From: Ignelater luminosus
Taxonomy: Eukaryota; Arthropoda; Insecta; Coleoptera; Elateridae
Assembly (NCBI GenBank): GCA_011009095.1
Contig: VTPC01089971.1
Location: forward strand, 230,969-294,968
DNA length: 64,000 bases
Direction: 5' to 3'
In this document: piece after piece, positions 11,644-25,105 of the stretch
How positions within the stretch are numbered: the stretch's first letter is position 1
Layout: each line of letters begins with the position of its first letter
Program-made: the position numbers and the translations under genes
The notes under the pieces: model-generated
What the model was told of the DNA's origin: nothing
Databases searched by the model: none
What the model saw: the letters and a program-made list of their open reading frames with translations, nothing else

Positions 11644-14517
11644 TTACCTTGCATATCTCCAGTCTCTCTTTCGTTTTTCAAAACTATAATCAATGCTTTA
11701 ATCACAAAATCAAATAGTATGAAATAAACATTCGTACAAAAAAAGTTTCTAAAAGGTGTGGTTGAATAAAGAAATTATTACTTTACAAACATTAAATAAA
11801 AGAAACACAATTATTACATTAAGGCTAGGTCTGAAGGACCCGTTAAACAAATGCGTTTAAAAACCATTAAAACGCAAAAGAATTATTGAATTAAACAACT
11901 CGAAAAACAAAGCCAAACGAAACCTAAAACCATTAGGAATTTAGAACACATGAAATTATATTATTTCCACTCAAAAAGAAAACAAACAAAAAATTATTAT
12001 AAAGTTTAAACAACTTATTATTTCCCTAGGTTTTTTCGGAACGGTTATAAAAATACCTTACCTATCATAAAAAAAATTAAATATTAACGTTGAATACTCA
12101 AAATCTTTAAACCAGACAATATATAAATAGAAAAATACAAACGTACTCGTACATATAATATAAAAGATTTTCTATCTTTTTCTCTAAATCTGGAGGTCCT
12201 TTGATTTCCAGCAACATTTCCAGTTAACGAGAATTGAATTTACATTAAATTTAATGATGAGAAGGCATGGTTTTATTCTCAATAAATTTTAAACATTTAA
12301 TTTTCACAAACAGAAAACTTTAATTTTAACGAAGAGAATATCAATTTTGCCATCAGACACTGGCACTGAGATAATGTCTCTACCAACCAGGGAGTATGAT
12401 AAAAATAGCGGGGTCATCAAACACCCAACACAAAACGGTAATTTTCAAGATGACTGAACAACAAACAGAAGAAGAAAATCGGAACTGAATAAATTCCAAA
12501 TGACGGACACGACACGGTTATTTCTTTACACGATCCTTCTAACCGAAGACTAAATACGATGAACCTTTTTCATCTTACAAACACTAGAAAGTGGATTGAA
12601 CCCTTCGACTTATAAGTTTAGACCCAAGATCCGCCAAGTAGAGCCTTGGTTTTTAATCCTTCTAGAGGCCTTTTCTCCAGGATTAACAAAAATGCAATAA
12701 TGTGCCGATACGTAAAACAAACTTATAGCCACTAAACTTGAAATTAACCATGCGTCACACTTAAAAGAAAGAGACAAAACGCGGAAAGCGCCGCCGGGCC
12801 CGCTCGGACCCGAGTAGTCGCGGAAAACATCCGGGTTACGCGGTGTTCAGATTTCGACTCCTCGAGGAACACAAAAGATTTAACAAAAGAAGCAATTCGA
12901 CATAATCAGGAAGCTAGTTGCAAACTGTATTATCAAATAAAACACAGACGGTAAATTGAGAAATGGAAAAATACCAAATATTATTTCTTTAATGTGAAGG
13001 TGTCTTTCACCCAGGCAGGAATTTGCACACGGCAAACAATTTTTCTTAGAAAGAGACTCAAATGCCAACAAAATCTCCTTGCATTGATAATGACCAAAAA
13101 ATATAGCAAAGATTTATAAACAGTTGCGAGCTAGAACAAGGCACGTTTTAGTAATAAAATGAAATATCGAATTTCATTAATAAAGCCTAATAAAACATTC
13201 TCACAACGGATAAATGATTTCATCAACAAAGAAAGAAACATAAATCAATTTGTTGAATACATTTTAATTTTTAACAACAGAACTCCAAAGAAAAATATCT
13301 GTTAGCAATATATATAACTTGCTAGACATTAAAAAGCGAAATAAATGCCTTTAAAACAAAACTCAAAGCAGAACTCGGATGAGTACGCAAAATTTTGAAA
13401 TGATATTACAGCGATTCTATATAATAAATGCAGGAATAACAAATATACCAAAAAGTTGAGCGCCAGTATTTTCTTAACCTAGGGGAAAATACAAGCCCGA
13501 GACAAGCTTATTATCTATTGATAAAACACAAGAACACGACGTAATAAAGAATCAACTATTATGTTTTATTGTAATTCAAAAATTGAGAAAAATGTATAAA
13601 AACAAATACATCAAGCTTTAAATTTTGAGATGACGTCATCCAGATTTTATTTTACTTTACCGCTAACTATATTATTAATAATATAAAGATCAATAGTCTA
13701 AAACTACAATGATGTTTTTTTCTTTTTAAAAAAGTTTAAAAAAAGAAATTTACACGAAACAAAGCAGATTAACAATAAACACAGAACTAATCTAATATGT
13801 TTGTAATAGCATGCTCAAAGTTCGAGCTATACATATATTTTATTTAGAATAAGGTTTCATAAATTTAAAATAAACTAAAAACGATTTATATTACGCAGGT
13901 ATTTTTTTGTCACAATCCAGAGTATTTCAAGCGGTGTGTGCGTACAATCATAAACTTTTATATCAACTCACCAGAACTACGTTTATAAATCACCGGAAAC
14001 AGTGACCGCACCCATGAAATTTCGTTCAGCCTCATTACGCCATATTGCCTCTGCGCATTCCAGCTCAGACAAGTTATATAATTTTTTTGGTTTCTTAAAT
14101 TTCACAATGCTAAGCCCAAGCTATTGTTCTTTTCCGGATTTTTAAAGGACAATATAGGACGACCAATATCGAGATCAGCGACCTATATGTGTAGTTTAAT
14201 AGAATTAAACACAATCGGGGATTTCCAATAAACTCGCACATTGAGGAATAAAATTTTCCACAAAAACAATCACCGATTCAGCACTCAAATGCTTCAAGGA
14301 TGGACGCTACCATAATAATTGGAATAAATTCCCAACCAATCCAAGCACTAATTCAACACACCCCGTTGCTTTAAGAATTGACACCACAATTATCTGTCCT
14401 GCTTGCGATACCAATGACCAGCACCTGAAAAACGTAATCCTGAATTCAAATCACGAAAGTGACTGAACCTATAAACTTTGATTTAAAAGAGTATTTGATG
14501 ATTTTCGACCTTTATTT
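11644..14517. other. AT-rich DNA, nothing recognised apart from the GC patch
   Basis: Apart from the GC-rich patch at 12783-12870, I see no gene, repeat family or RNA here. A Cys-containing frame near 14330-14470 (reading DTTIICPACDTND) ends just before repeat copy C. It could be part of that repeat's parent element, but nothing else supports this. Confidence 0.45.
12783..12870. other. Isolated GC-rich patch
   Basis: About 90 bp of strongly GC-rich sequence, with CGCCGCCGGGCCCGC and the self-complementary CTCGGACCCGAG, sits alone in AT-rich DNA. No coding frame or known RNA was recognised. It might be a fragment of a GC-rich mobile element or an isolated CpG cluster. Confidence 0.35.
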
Positions 14518-14914
14518 TACTTTTTAATTTAATTTAAAAATTCTAGAAAATTTGAGAACAAAAATAGAATTTTTATAAAGGAAAACAATGGATATCCAAA
14601 AAAATGCTAAAATACGAACATAGTTGAAGATTGTTCTGCAAGGCGCAATATTGAGAATCCGAAAGGTTATATTTATTTGCAAAGGATCTTTTAATTGAGA
14701 AAAATCTAAAAATGCATAATTCCTAATCTAATTTAGCAAATGAGCAAACCAAATATTAAATTCAACGACAATTTACGAAAGTTAATTTAACAAAATCGAA
14801 GATACAAACTTGCATTGTTTTTGTTGTTTCCATACCAACCTAAATTAGTGAATTCTTGGCGGGATTTTAGAAAGTTTAAATATTTATGTCATGAAAAGTA
14901 ACGAACCGTTACAA
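14518..14914 (+). repeat. Dispersed repeat, copy C (3' part only)
   Basis: This matches the last third of copies A and B. It contains the ATAATTCCTAAT segment, then GGCGGGATTTTAGAAA, and ends CGAACCGTTACAA exactly where copy A ends. It is more diverged than A is from B. The 5' part is missing or unrecognisable. Confidence 0.6.
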
Positions 14915-17900
14915 GATACCGAATACTAGTTTAGTAAGAAAGTAGTCAGCCACAAGACATACAATGATCGACAAACTGACAAGTAAAATTATTTCTTTCT
15001 CTCTACAAATTGATGTAGACAAAGGATAAATTCAAAATGCAAGAGAAGTTTGCTACAGGGATGAATAATCGGTGTTAGATAAAAATTTCGTAGTGAGGCG
15101 TGCAGCAAGCGTTAATTTAGAAAAATGTGTAGAGTCATACTTACTTTTGTCCAGGAAGGTGAAAAATAGTAGAGCATGTTTGGATTTCTTGACATAAGGG
15201 TTTACTGGAGCTCACCGTTCTATTTTACGTTTAACTAATAAACAACAAATCACGTCTTAATTAATTCTGAAGGACTGAATCAGTTGTACAGTATCATAAT
15301 TAATCAAAACAGTCAAGTTTAAAATCGTCTGAATACTTGGTAAAGGTCTCTTAATGGTAAACTGTAAATTCATTAATCGGAGTCTTCTGTGCTTACTGCA
15401 ATTGATACATAAACCATAACGGTTTGCGATGCGTAAAATCCATAATTTAAAAGAACTTATAATTCGCATGATTGATACCTGTAGAATTAGGAGATGGTAA
15501 CTCTAATTCTTATATTGACATATAAATTAATAAGTACATATTTTACAAATCTTTTTCTCTAATTCTTGAGAGTATTTTAGATGATAGGTAACATTTTTTG
15601 TTGAATTCCATCTCTAAAAGATTCTGACGCGCTCTTTTGGTTGATTTAAATATTTGAATAGCCTTTAAAAGGACCTAGAATATGATATTGTAAGTTTGCA
15701 ACATTTTAAATGAATTTTAAATAACTGTCTACAAAACAGCGAATGACTATCAAGTATTCACAGATCTACATGCAAAGAGAATTCTTAAAAAGCTATAAGA
15801 AAAAGGAGAAAGAGGCAAAGTTATTACTTTCATAGTCTGTTTTTAACATGTACTACATATAACTACTACATTGACAGTACATTATGAAACCAGCAAATGA
15901 GAATCATCTCATCACATTGTAAAAAGATATTTATTTTCAAAAAAGTTATTTCTGCGACTTTCCTGTTAAATTAGTCTTTCTGACATCATTTCAAAGAAGT
16001 GCCTGCTGTATCTCGTTAATTTTCTGTTATTACTTACCAAACAAAATGTAAACAGAAGAAAACACTGCAACCGACTTTATAAAAATGCAAATTATGTAAT
16101 AAACTAAACATCAGTAGCTCTAGTTTTCACTGCACTATGTGAATATATCCACTGTAGGAAAACAAAGCCCCTTTTGAAGCTCCTGTACAAAGTCTGAAAT
16201 TGCATTTCCTCGACAGTCGCCTATACAATATAAAGTACAAGCAACTTGGAAAGGGTTCAAGACTAGGACGGTCTATTGCAATATTATTTATTAAAACGAA
16301 TGTTCAACAGCAACTGCTAAAGTTCCGACCGACTTTAGAATGCAGTTGCTTATATTAATGTAACAAATGCAGAGGGAGTATATATGTGTAGAAGAGAGGG
16401 AGATGGAAATGTAGTTCTAGTTTTGAGGTTGAAAGGTTACAGTTAATTAACAAACCTGCTGTTTGTGCAGCTTGTTTGGTTTTGCTTTGGAAATTAGTTT
16501 GTTCTAAATTTGCATTATCATTTGAACTGGATGATTTTCTAGCTGTATTATTGAATAATGCTCTTTTAGCTTTCCTGTGATTTTTTGTGCAGAGATATCA
16601 AATTTACATTTAAAGCTTGAAATGCAAAATGTACATGACAGAAATTCCTCATTTTAATAATACACGTATCGATTCTTTTAAAATTCAAAACTTTACAAAG
16701 TTAATTTTAAGTGAATTATCTTTACATTTAAAGTTAAAGCATGAAATGGAAAGTCTAAATTAGGGTTGGGATATTATATTTTAAAATACCAATTTTGCGT
16801 TTAAAGTTCAAGAACTCGACTCAAAGCTTTTTGATACTAAGAGCGTAGAAAGAAACAAAATAGAGACGTTGAATATAATCTGGTCTGCACTTTAAGGAAT
16901 ATCAAATTTTAATGGAATATCCTTAGACTTACACAAGAAATGATTGATTTACCCTAGATTGCCTAACATCAAAAAATACTTTCCTCGTAACTTTGCATGG
17001 GAAAAAATAGGAGAGAATTATGTTTGAACTTTGACGTAATAAAATTCCATAATCAAATTCTTTTTTGGGAAATGGTTTTTAAGTTGTGTTTTCTAGAATC
17101 TATTTTACTTTGATTTCTATTGATTATGTAAATTCCGTGCACATAAAGAAAAAAAGGGAAAACATTGGAAGAGTTTGAACATTGATCGCAAAGAACATCA
17201 GTCAAGTTCGAGAGATCATTAAAGTAGAGCATTTGTATATTGCTCTTCGTATAGGGAAAAACTTATTATTGTTAATGTTCCAAATTTAGACTCAAAAGTA
17301 TAACCTTTGTATTAAACAAAGTACAAAATACTTCCATTAATTAAGTTTACTAAACTTTAATTGTAGCACGATTTTCATACTAAATAAATGAATACATTTA
17401 ATAACTCTTTCTTTGGAGTTTGTTTTAACTAAAGACACAATTTCAGCCTTAATAATAGAAGAGAACAAGCACTACTTAGCATAGCAACTATTCTTTCCAA
17501 ACTGATAAAACAAAATCGGAATTTGTTGTAGTACAAAGACGGAAAACCGATAAATGACATGATAATCCCTTTAACCTGCTTAATTATTTAGATACCTACT
17601 ATTTAGGTTTAGCAGCAACAAGAGGTCGTGGTTATAGTTTATTAAATAATAACGTGATTGCAAAAACAAAGCGTTCAGTAAGTCTCTGTAATAGAAACAA
17701 TCTAACCTCCTTACTGAATAATACCGTTACAGTAACGGAGCTGACAAGTCAGTGTCCATTGATTCCGGAAGTTGGTAATTTCAGCTTTACATACATCCAT
17801 AAATGTTTTAGCCTGATGATTCGTCTTAGTTTTTATTTTGTTTCGAGTAGTACATATGTTGATTATTGTTGGTTATAGTATTCAAAATGTAGTATTTCTT

Positions 17901-18686
17901 AATTTCCATTCTAGTTTTGTAGGGTCCAATATTAACTATCCTGAGCAAGTGCTAATTTTAATTATAATCTTGTATTTGACTTTTCTTTACTGATGTTTAC
18001 TACGTTGTCGGTAAGTTGTTATAGATCTTCTATGATAACTGCAATCCTTCACGTAGCAAACGTTATTTATTTTCTCTGGTATTTCTACCTTTGGTATGTG
18101 CATTAAATAAATAAAAAACAATTGTGACCGACTGGAAGCTATTTCTAAGCTTCCAACCTTGATTTTAATGTATGCACTATTATTCCACATTCAGCGTTTT
18201 CAAACTTTAAAAATGCTTTGATTATACTAAAAACACTTTTTGCTGGTCATTTAGGATTAACACATGGCTTTTTAAAAATCAGAATGATGGTAAATAATTT
18301 TTTTTTTATTTTCAATCCTTAGACTGGTTTGATTTCACAGTGTATTATCCAGTTTTATCTACTAATATTTGGTCTTTTGTTCTTCTGCATCTAACTGACG
18401 TCACGTATTATTTAATTTTGATTTACTTTGAATAATTCTCTCAATTAATTGTTTTCTTTTAAGTTTAGATAGCCATCATGACTTAATTTATGTTGTTAAT
18501 CTAACTCTTTTCTCTTTGAACGTTTCCATCTGGCGGGCAAAAAACAGATCGCCCCAATATGTTTAGTTAAATCGAAAACTGTTGTAGTGTATATAAAATT
18601 AAAACTACGTAAAATAAATTTCCAAAGTTATAGAATAGAAAACAAATCAGCTGACAGGTTATGATAATGAAATGAGCCTTTGATCT
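14915..18686. other. AT-rich DNA, nothing recognised
   Basis: No family-level match was found on either strand. Short open frames (for example 15257-15469 on the minus strand and 17654-17878 on the + strand) have no motif I can name. Confidence 0.45.
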
Positions 18687-19050
18687 TTAATCAGGAGTTT
18701 TGCCCTCTCTTGCATTTATAACGACTTGCATCTTTTTATACATTTCCACTCTCAGATTTTGTATGAGTTCATGTGGTATATTCTCCCATTTTTTATTAAC
18801 AGCCGTTTAAAGCTCTTTCTAATTCCCAAAGCAAGAAGACAGTCTGTCACAACCTTTGCTGTATGCGATCAGGCATTGTCGTGCAAGTATAAAATAAAAA
18901 AAGGGAGTTTAGGTCCTTTTGCGGGTTTTTTGGCCTTCAAGTTTTCAAAACCTTCTTTTTACTTTCCATTCATTACTGTAACATTACGCAGCTTCTGCAG
19001 AAGACTTCTCACTCTTTGTCTTTGTCAGTCCACCGTGACGTGACCCCTTT
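18687..19050 (-). pseudogene. Mariner/Tc1-superfamily transposase relic
   Basis: On the minus strand a piece reads LHDNA, stop, SHTAKVVTDCLLALGI. This is the region around the second catalytic aspartate of mariner-type transposases (HDNA.SHTA). The end of the protein reads NIPHELIQNL, then MQVVINAREGKTPD and a stop at 18687. This matches the usual C-terminal arrangement, in which a proline-containing IP.E segment precedes a final VI.A.G.. tail. The stretch that should hold the third catalytic residue (PYSPDL-type) is deleted. The element is inactive, and its terminal repeats were not located. Confidence 0.6.
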
Positions 19051-19807
19051 GTGCTCGTATCCAGCTCTTCTTTCAAGTAAAGTAATTTAATTTTAATTTA
19101 TCACCGTGCCGTAGGATTAATTTAACAAACATTAAAATAAAACACAATTCAAAAAGGCAATGATATCTTACAAGAAAATAATTAATACAACTTATTTTCT
19201 AAACTACTTAGACAACCGACTGTAATTTATTTCTTAATTGCATACTACTAAGAAATTAAGTCTTAGATAAAACTTCAACATAGGTGTAATAAAATATTAT
19301 TCAGATATAACAACCATAGCAAAAAGATATCATGACCGACCCTCATACAAAAGGATCGTGAACAGCATACAGTCAAAGTAGAATTAGTGTTTTCTGATAA
19401 ACTACGTGTGATTATCACTGTTTATAGGACTTGTCTGGTTGGTTCAAATGTATCTAGCCTAATTCTATTTATTTTGTATAACTTCAAAAATTTAAAATGT
19501 AAAATTTGCTTTTTATGGTGCTGGTCGCAAATATCACTACACAGTCATTAGCATGCATTACGTCACGCGAAATTTCTAGCAACTATTTAACAGCACCTTT
19601 AAACCATAAATTCTTGCTTCAGTCCCTTTCAGAGTTTTTGATCCTTCTGTAAACCAGATCAGTTCATAAGATAGCATAGTTTGTTCAGTGTTGTTATCTG
19701 AAGGTTTTAGTTCAGATGTGTTACTGGGGTAGTACAGTCTGATCTCATGTCAAAAACAGGATTGCCTACGCTTTTGCAGATTAAGCACTGGCCCGAGACT
19801 GTGATTT

Positions 19808-20140
19808 TCAGATTTCATGCGTTCTGCGTTTGGGTAAGGATCTCCTCGCTTCTTCTTGCTTGACAAAGTTTAACAAGATCTCCATTACAACTGTAGAAGT
19901 CGTCGTTATGACTCTTGTTATTCTCAAACCAGCCAATTTTTGAATCTTAGATAGCTTGACTTTCGAGTTTGCAGTGTTTTAGATCATCATACCAAGGCTG
20001 AGTATGTTACTGCTGACCTAATTGTTCTAGGTCTGAGTCGGTAGGTTTTTCCATACATTCGTCCTACCACCAATAGTATTAGTTTAGAATGCAAGACCAT
20101 TTCACGATATTTAATCTTTCCCGATATTGTCAGTTCTTCA
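19808..20140 (-). pseudogene. LINE relic, RT C-terminal region (R1/Jockey-like)
   Basis: Read on the minus strand from 20136, the frame gives ELTISGKIKYREMVLHSKLI, then YRLRPRTIRSAVTYSALV before two stops. In another frame it continues KLSKIQKLAGLRITRVITTT...VMEILLNF.KQEEARRSL. This follows the order seen after the RT core of R1/Jockey-type LINEs: a K.KYLGV.LDSKL block, an RPR.......Y.A.VW block, then a LQRLA...ITGA..TTPT..LE block ending KEEARRSL. Family assignment rests on that motif order, recognised by eye. Multiple stops and a frame change show that it is dead. Confidence 0.65.
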
Positions 20141-20239
20141 CCATGTAAGTTAGACGACCTAATACTATTGACTTTAGTCTATTGGTGAAGGACACTATTG
20201 CTAAAGGTGTCGCTAGAAATCTGCTTTGTTACTTATACC

Positions 20240-22785
20240 TCCTCTTCGCGAAGCAATCGAAATTACTTTTAATGTGCTAACTAACAAGAGTTATATATTA
20301 CACCATTAAATGCATTTTAAAAATCAACAAAATGCAGGTTTCTACAACAAAAACAAATACATAATAGAACTATGCTTGAAACGACTTGCATACGCTCTGA
20401 AAGTATATGCGATAAAGATTTCCTTAGTAAGCATTTTTGGTCATCTTGCTCGCTTTAGAACACTGGAGGTGGATATTCTGTACCCAGAATTCACTGTTTA
20501 TTTTAGTGTCATGATTTTAGTTACCGCAAAAACACCGTCAGGGAAACAGAAAGAGAGACAGCTTTCATATGAGTTTTGTATTTATTATTTTTTTTTAAAG
20601 AAAAGAACAAAATCAATGTCATTTCATTTGCTGCTTGTACCACACATTTCAAACAGAGTTCAAAGCTTTGCCCAGCCGTACCCAACAACATTATAATACT
20701 AACTGTCAGCAAATTTGATTTGTATAATTGTGCAATTAGTCTTTCTTAGACATTTTTTCCAATTTTAACTGCAACGATTACTAACTTCAGACAACTTTTC
20801 TATTTCTCTGAGAGTACTAATGGTCTTCCTGGATCAGTCTTTCTGTTACAGTATAGTTACTGTAATAATTGAATTTTAGCTATTCTTTATGTTGATTCAA
20901 TGGTTTTTATTTAATGTTAAGATGGTCTTGCCATAGCTTGACTAAGGGAGAGACTTACGACATAAGTACCGATCGAAATTTTATGCAGAATATATGGCCA
21001 AAATATGACATAAGATATGCAAGATGTTATGCTGAAATACACAAAATATGCATGTAAGACATTATTTATTTTCAAAATAGGAAAGAAACGTTATAAGTTC
21101 GTATACCATATACCTGTTCAAACAATTACATTTCTTAAATTTAGAAAACTTGTAGTTTTTCTGAAATTCATACAAACTTTTTGGATTTTCTGATCCTTTT
21201 AAGTTGTAATTTATACTGCAAACAAACAAATATATTCACTTGACTTAAAATAGTGAAGACAAGGTTTACTTTGGGACAGAACATCATTAAGCTAATTAAG
21301 AATTTTGTCATCGACCATTAAAAAGTAGTATAATTGGTTTTTTAGAGAGTTTCTTTCAAGTTCTTTCAGGAATTCCTTTCTGCCACTACGTATATGTCTG
21401 CATTAAGAGTACCTACCTGTAACCTTGCATTTTTTAGCTTATTTTTTAAGTGTAATGTAATATTTTTACACTTGACTACCCAGCTCTGCAGGGACGTCCG
21501 AAATATGAAAATCTTAACAAACATATGAAATAAATTAAGGATTTGTATTAAAAAATGCGTTTTTTAAGGCAAATTTAAAAAAAAATTATAAAATGTGATA
21601 AAATATGAAATTACTTGCATTAATGAAATAAACGCATCACAAAATGGAAAAAGACAAAGTTTAGCGACAATCTAAACATTATTCGAGAATACAAAATTTT
21701 ATAAAGATTTGTTCTCTACTTATAAAAACTTTTGTTTTCTGTGCTACTAGTTCTTGGTATACCAACTACCATCTAATTTTGTTATTAATTGTAACTTGCA
21801 CTTTGCGCTCATATCAGTCATTCCTGTAGTAGAAACCATACAGAAGATTTCAGTGCAATGTTGACTTTGAAATATGTTAGACAAACAAAACATTTCCAGA
21901 AAAACTCTTATCGATTTCTGTCTTGAAAGCGGAACTTTATCTGACAAAGCCTATTTAAAATTTTCTTGATGTTCTATCACCTCCAGAAGTATTAAGCATT
22001 CCATCTGAAATACCCTTTATAGTGGTGAAGATGGATTAGACTGGACTTATCTTTGTTGTGAATTTTAAGTAGGTCTTGTAGTAATTAAAATTTGTGTAGA
22101 TTTTATAATTCCAGTAAAATATAACAAAATGTAATTAAAAATGAGCTATTATAAATTTTATCTGTTTTATTTCATTTTTTATAGTTTGGTATACCATTAC
22201 GATGTCCTGAATGCTTCATAAATGTATAGATCATTTATGGAAATGCCAACGGAAAATAGTTTTTGTTTATTATTAAATATGTACCATGCTATATTTACAG
22301 AGCTTTGTCTGAACTCTAAATTTTTAAGTGGAATATTGATTTTTAATATTTGCTTCGGGCTATAAAATTGTCGGAGTAAGCTGAATCATTTTTATTTATA
22401 GATTATTCTATTCGAAATATATTATTCCACTTTTACTATTAGTATATTGATAAACTGTACAGTTTATTTAAATAATATAATATTTTATGGTAGTATAAAT
22501 TATTGTATTATTTCGACTTTCTAAGCTATTGCTACAATCTTACTTACATTAGTTATTATTTGAAAGCCATTATTTGATAGAAAATACATAGTGATCTACA
22601 GGGCTTTCATGTTATAAACAAATATTGTGCGATTGGAAAAAAACAAAGTCGAAGTAGCCCATGACGCTGCTAAGAGAGTAGATAGCGGTTGCCAGTTGAT
22701 AATTATTGTTAGGTTAAACCAGTGCTCAAATTCAATGTGACGTTCCCATATGACGATTATCAATTAAGATTTGAATAAATAATAG
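20240..22785. other. AT-rich DNA with AAATATG-rich stretches
   Basis: The frame at 20310-20696 (128 codons, +) is not recognised and I consider it spurious. Between about 20990 and 21620 the motif AAATATG recurs in both halves of the segment. A minus-strand frame at 21747-21947, reading DKVPLS and CKLQLITKLDGSWYTKN, lies beside it. Together they might be the decayed end of a hAT-type element, but the support is weak. Confidence 0.3.
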
Positions 22786-22787
22786 TA

Positions 22788-23459
22788 GCCCAGTTACTTT
22801 ATACATTCACCTCTAAAAAAATCCGACTGAAGATTTGTTTTCGGGATTCTCTTTATCTCGGCGTCAAAAACAATCCCTCAAAAGTCCATAAAGCCAACTG
22901 GACGGCTACCGAAGTTACAAAAGGTCAAAGGTCACGAAAATCACTTTTTCTTAAATATCTCGTAAACTATTGGTTTTACGTTAAATTTGGTCATCATCAA
23001 ATATGTTCATAAACTAAATCCACACAAAAAAAGTTCCATACGAAATTTATGCAGAACCAATAGTTTTTGAGATATAGGACTGAGAAAGTCCGGAGCAAAG
23101 CGCATACTTCACTGTAGTATACGTATAGTGGTGTATACAGATAATAAGACCTTCTCAGCCCTATATCTCAAAAACTATTGGTTCTACGTAAATTTTGTAT
23201 AGGACCTTGTTTGTGTAGATTTAGCTCATGAACAAATTTTATTAGGACCAAAATTAACGTAAGACCAATAGTTTACAAGATATTTGAGAAAGATTGATTT
23301 TCGTGACCTTCGACCTTCTATAATTTTTGTAGCCGTCTAGTTGGCTTTATGGACTTTTGAGGGATTTTTTTCGACGCCGAAATAAAGAGAAGTCCGAAGA
23401 AAAATCTTCAGTCGGATTTTTTAGAGGTTTCGCATTTTTGTTGTATAAAGTAACTGGGC
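22788..23459. mobile_element. Foldback (long inverted repeat) element, 672 bp
   Basis: The two halves are reverse complements over nearly their whole length, with arms of about 310 bp around a spacer at roughly 23096-23147. The outer ends read GCCCAGTTACTTTATACA on both sides. TA dinucleotides flank the element (22786-22787 and 23460-23461), the target-site signature of the Tc1/mariner superfamily. No coding sequence is present, so movement would need a transposase from elsewhere. The arms have diverged by scattered substitutions and small indels. Confidence 0.8.
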
Positions 23460-23461
23460 TA

Positions 23462-24524
23462 TAGATATTTGTAAAGAACACTACCACATAGTACGAATCA
23501 TGGCCCGCTTCGACTTCGTTTTTTATTTCGATCGCACAGTATCAATTATGTATATTAAACTAATATACCGCTTCTTACCTGCCAACCTAATTATAGCATA
23601 ACAATAAATACAAGTGGTCTAAATAGTGTAACTTTTAAGTAATACAATGATAAAACCTTCCACCACTCACTATCTGCTTGCCTTTTAAACACTTGTTGTG
23701 TATCGTCTTTCTTAGATATCCATTTAAACTCTTCGAACTAATTCTATCCTCTAGGCGAGATTGTATGTGACAGCCAGTATAAGATCTTTTGCTATAAATC
23801 ACAGTTTTTTTTTACATTTAAAATTCAGCGGAAATACTGGTCTGGTTTTTAGAGTACTAGTTCGTATTGTCTTTGCGAGTTAATAAAACGAAAACTGGAT
23901 AGTACAACTAAAAGCAAAGACCATCACCAAATATGTTTTTGTGCCGTAAATAATCTAATAATAATCCTTTGGCCTATCAATTTAAATTCGCATATAAAAT
24001 TTAGGAGCCGTAGGTATAGATTTAGATCATGAGAAAGAAAGTATTGTTGATGAACCCATATAGAATGCTATCTACTTTGACGATGATTATCTCTCGACAG
24101 CAATCCTACCGTGAAAAAGTTGCATGAAACTGGAAACGTCCTGCTATCGGTTTAGTTTTCATTCCACGACGCCGCAGAACTCTTTTTACTTTCGCAGATA
24201 ATCTTCTAGACTAGAATTAATAAACAATGAGCAAACGTGCTACTTAGTGACAAATCTAAATTTTGTCTTATCATGAGCATAGCAAGTGTACACTGGCATA
24301 CCGAAGAACGCTTTGCGCAGTGCACTGTACCGCAAGTCAACAAAGAAATTCTTATTAAAATTATAAAAGATAATAAGCATATTTTTATGATTCCTAATTT
24401 TGTGTTAAGTGTATTAAAATACATAATTAACATAGGGTAATATGATTTTGTTTGATTGAGTTTGATGTGAAATTAAGTAGATTGGTATTAACTATTTAAC
24501 TTAAACAAGTTTGGAATTTTTGCT
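23462..24524. other. AT-rich DNA, nothing recognised
   Basis: Two opposite-strand frames overlap at 24206-24440 and are typical mirror shadows. No repeat or gene was identified. Confidence 0.45.
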
Positions 24525-25038
24525 GGACTTAACGAGACCTTTGCGCTGGTGCATTATCCTGTTGTATAATCACTCTATTCCTGTTTATTAATGCTGGATA
24601 ACGAGTACGCTTCTCCAGAAGCGATCGTCTCTAGGATTCTAAAGTAGCCTTTCACAAACTTCCACTTGCCTTTGATCTTGGGCATCCGATAAATCATGGG
24701 GATCTATTCAGAAATTTTTATGGGCCAATTCTATCTTTTTCAAGTGTCGGTTTACGATGGATTTTGATGACCCAATTCTTCTCGATAATTCACGAACACT
24801 TGATTGGGGATTATCACGTAGTGCATGTTTCAGGACGTTTTCGTTTGTTTGTGATGGTTTACCTGGACGGTTTGCATCAGTCAGCCTGGAACTTTTGGAA
24901 CCAAATCGTCGCTGTGTTTTTGTGGACAGTACCCTCCCTTTCGATTTCATTAATTTCTTCCGCTGCTGGTTTTGCATTCCAACCCTTTTTTCAGTAATGG
25001 CGCAAAAGAGCCCTAATTGCTATTTTTTCTTCCGACAT
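24525..25038 (-). pseudogene. Mariner/Tc1-superfamily transposase relic
   Basis: The minus strand starts at an ATG (25036-25038) with MSEEKIAIRALLRHY and then a stop. It continues AAEEINEIEREGTVHKNTA and WFQKFQAD. After a frameshift it reads NRPGKPSQTN and the second helix-turn-helix, VRELSRRIGSSKSIVNRHLK. This is the paired HTH DNA-binding region of a mariner-like transposase. Further along come DPHDLSDAQ..RQVEVCERLL and, after a large deletion, RVIIQQDNAPAQ, the second catalytic aspartate motif. Several stops, frameshifts and missing core sequence make it inactive. It lies about 65 bp from the foldback element at 25106-25822. Whether the two were ever parent and derivative cannot be told from the sequence. 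Confidence 0.7.
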
Positions 25039-25105
25039 AACTACTAGCACTGTACTCGTAAAACAAGTAACTGAAAAATGTCAAACGTCAAATAATTATT
25101 TTATA

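Noticed and set aside
20310-20696. 128-codon + frame
   Set aside because: No motif, no splice or start context, and hydrophobic AT-driven composition. A minus-strand frame overlaps it.
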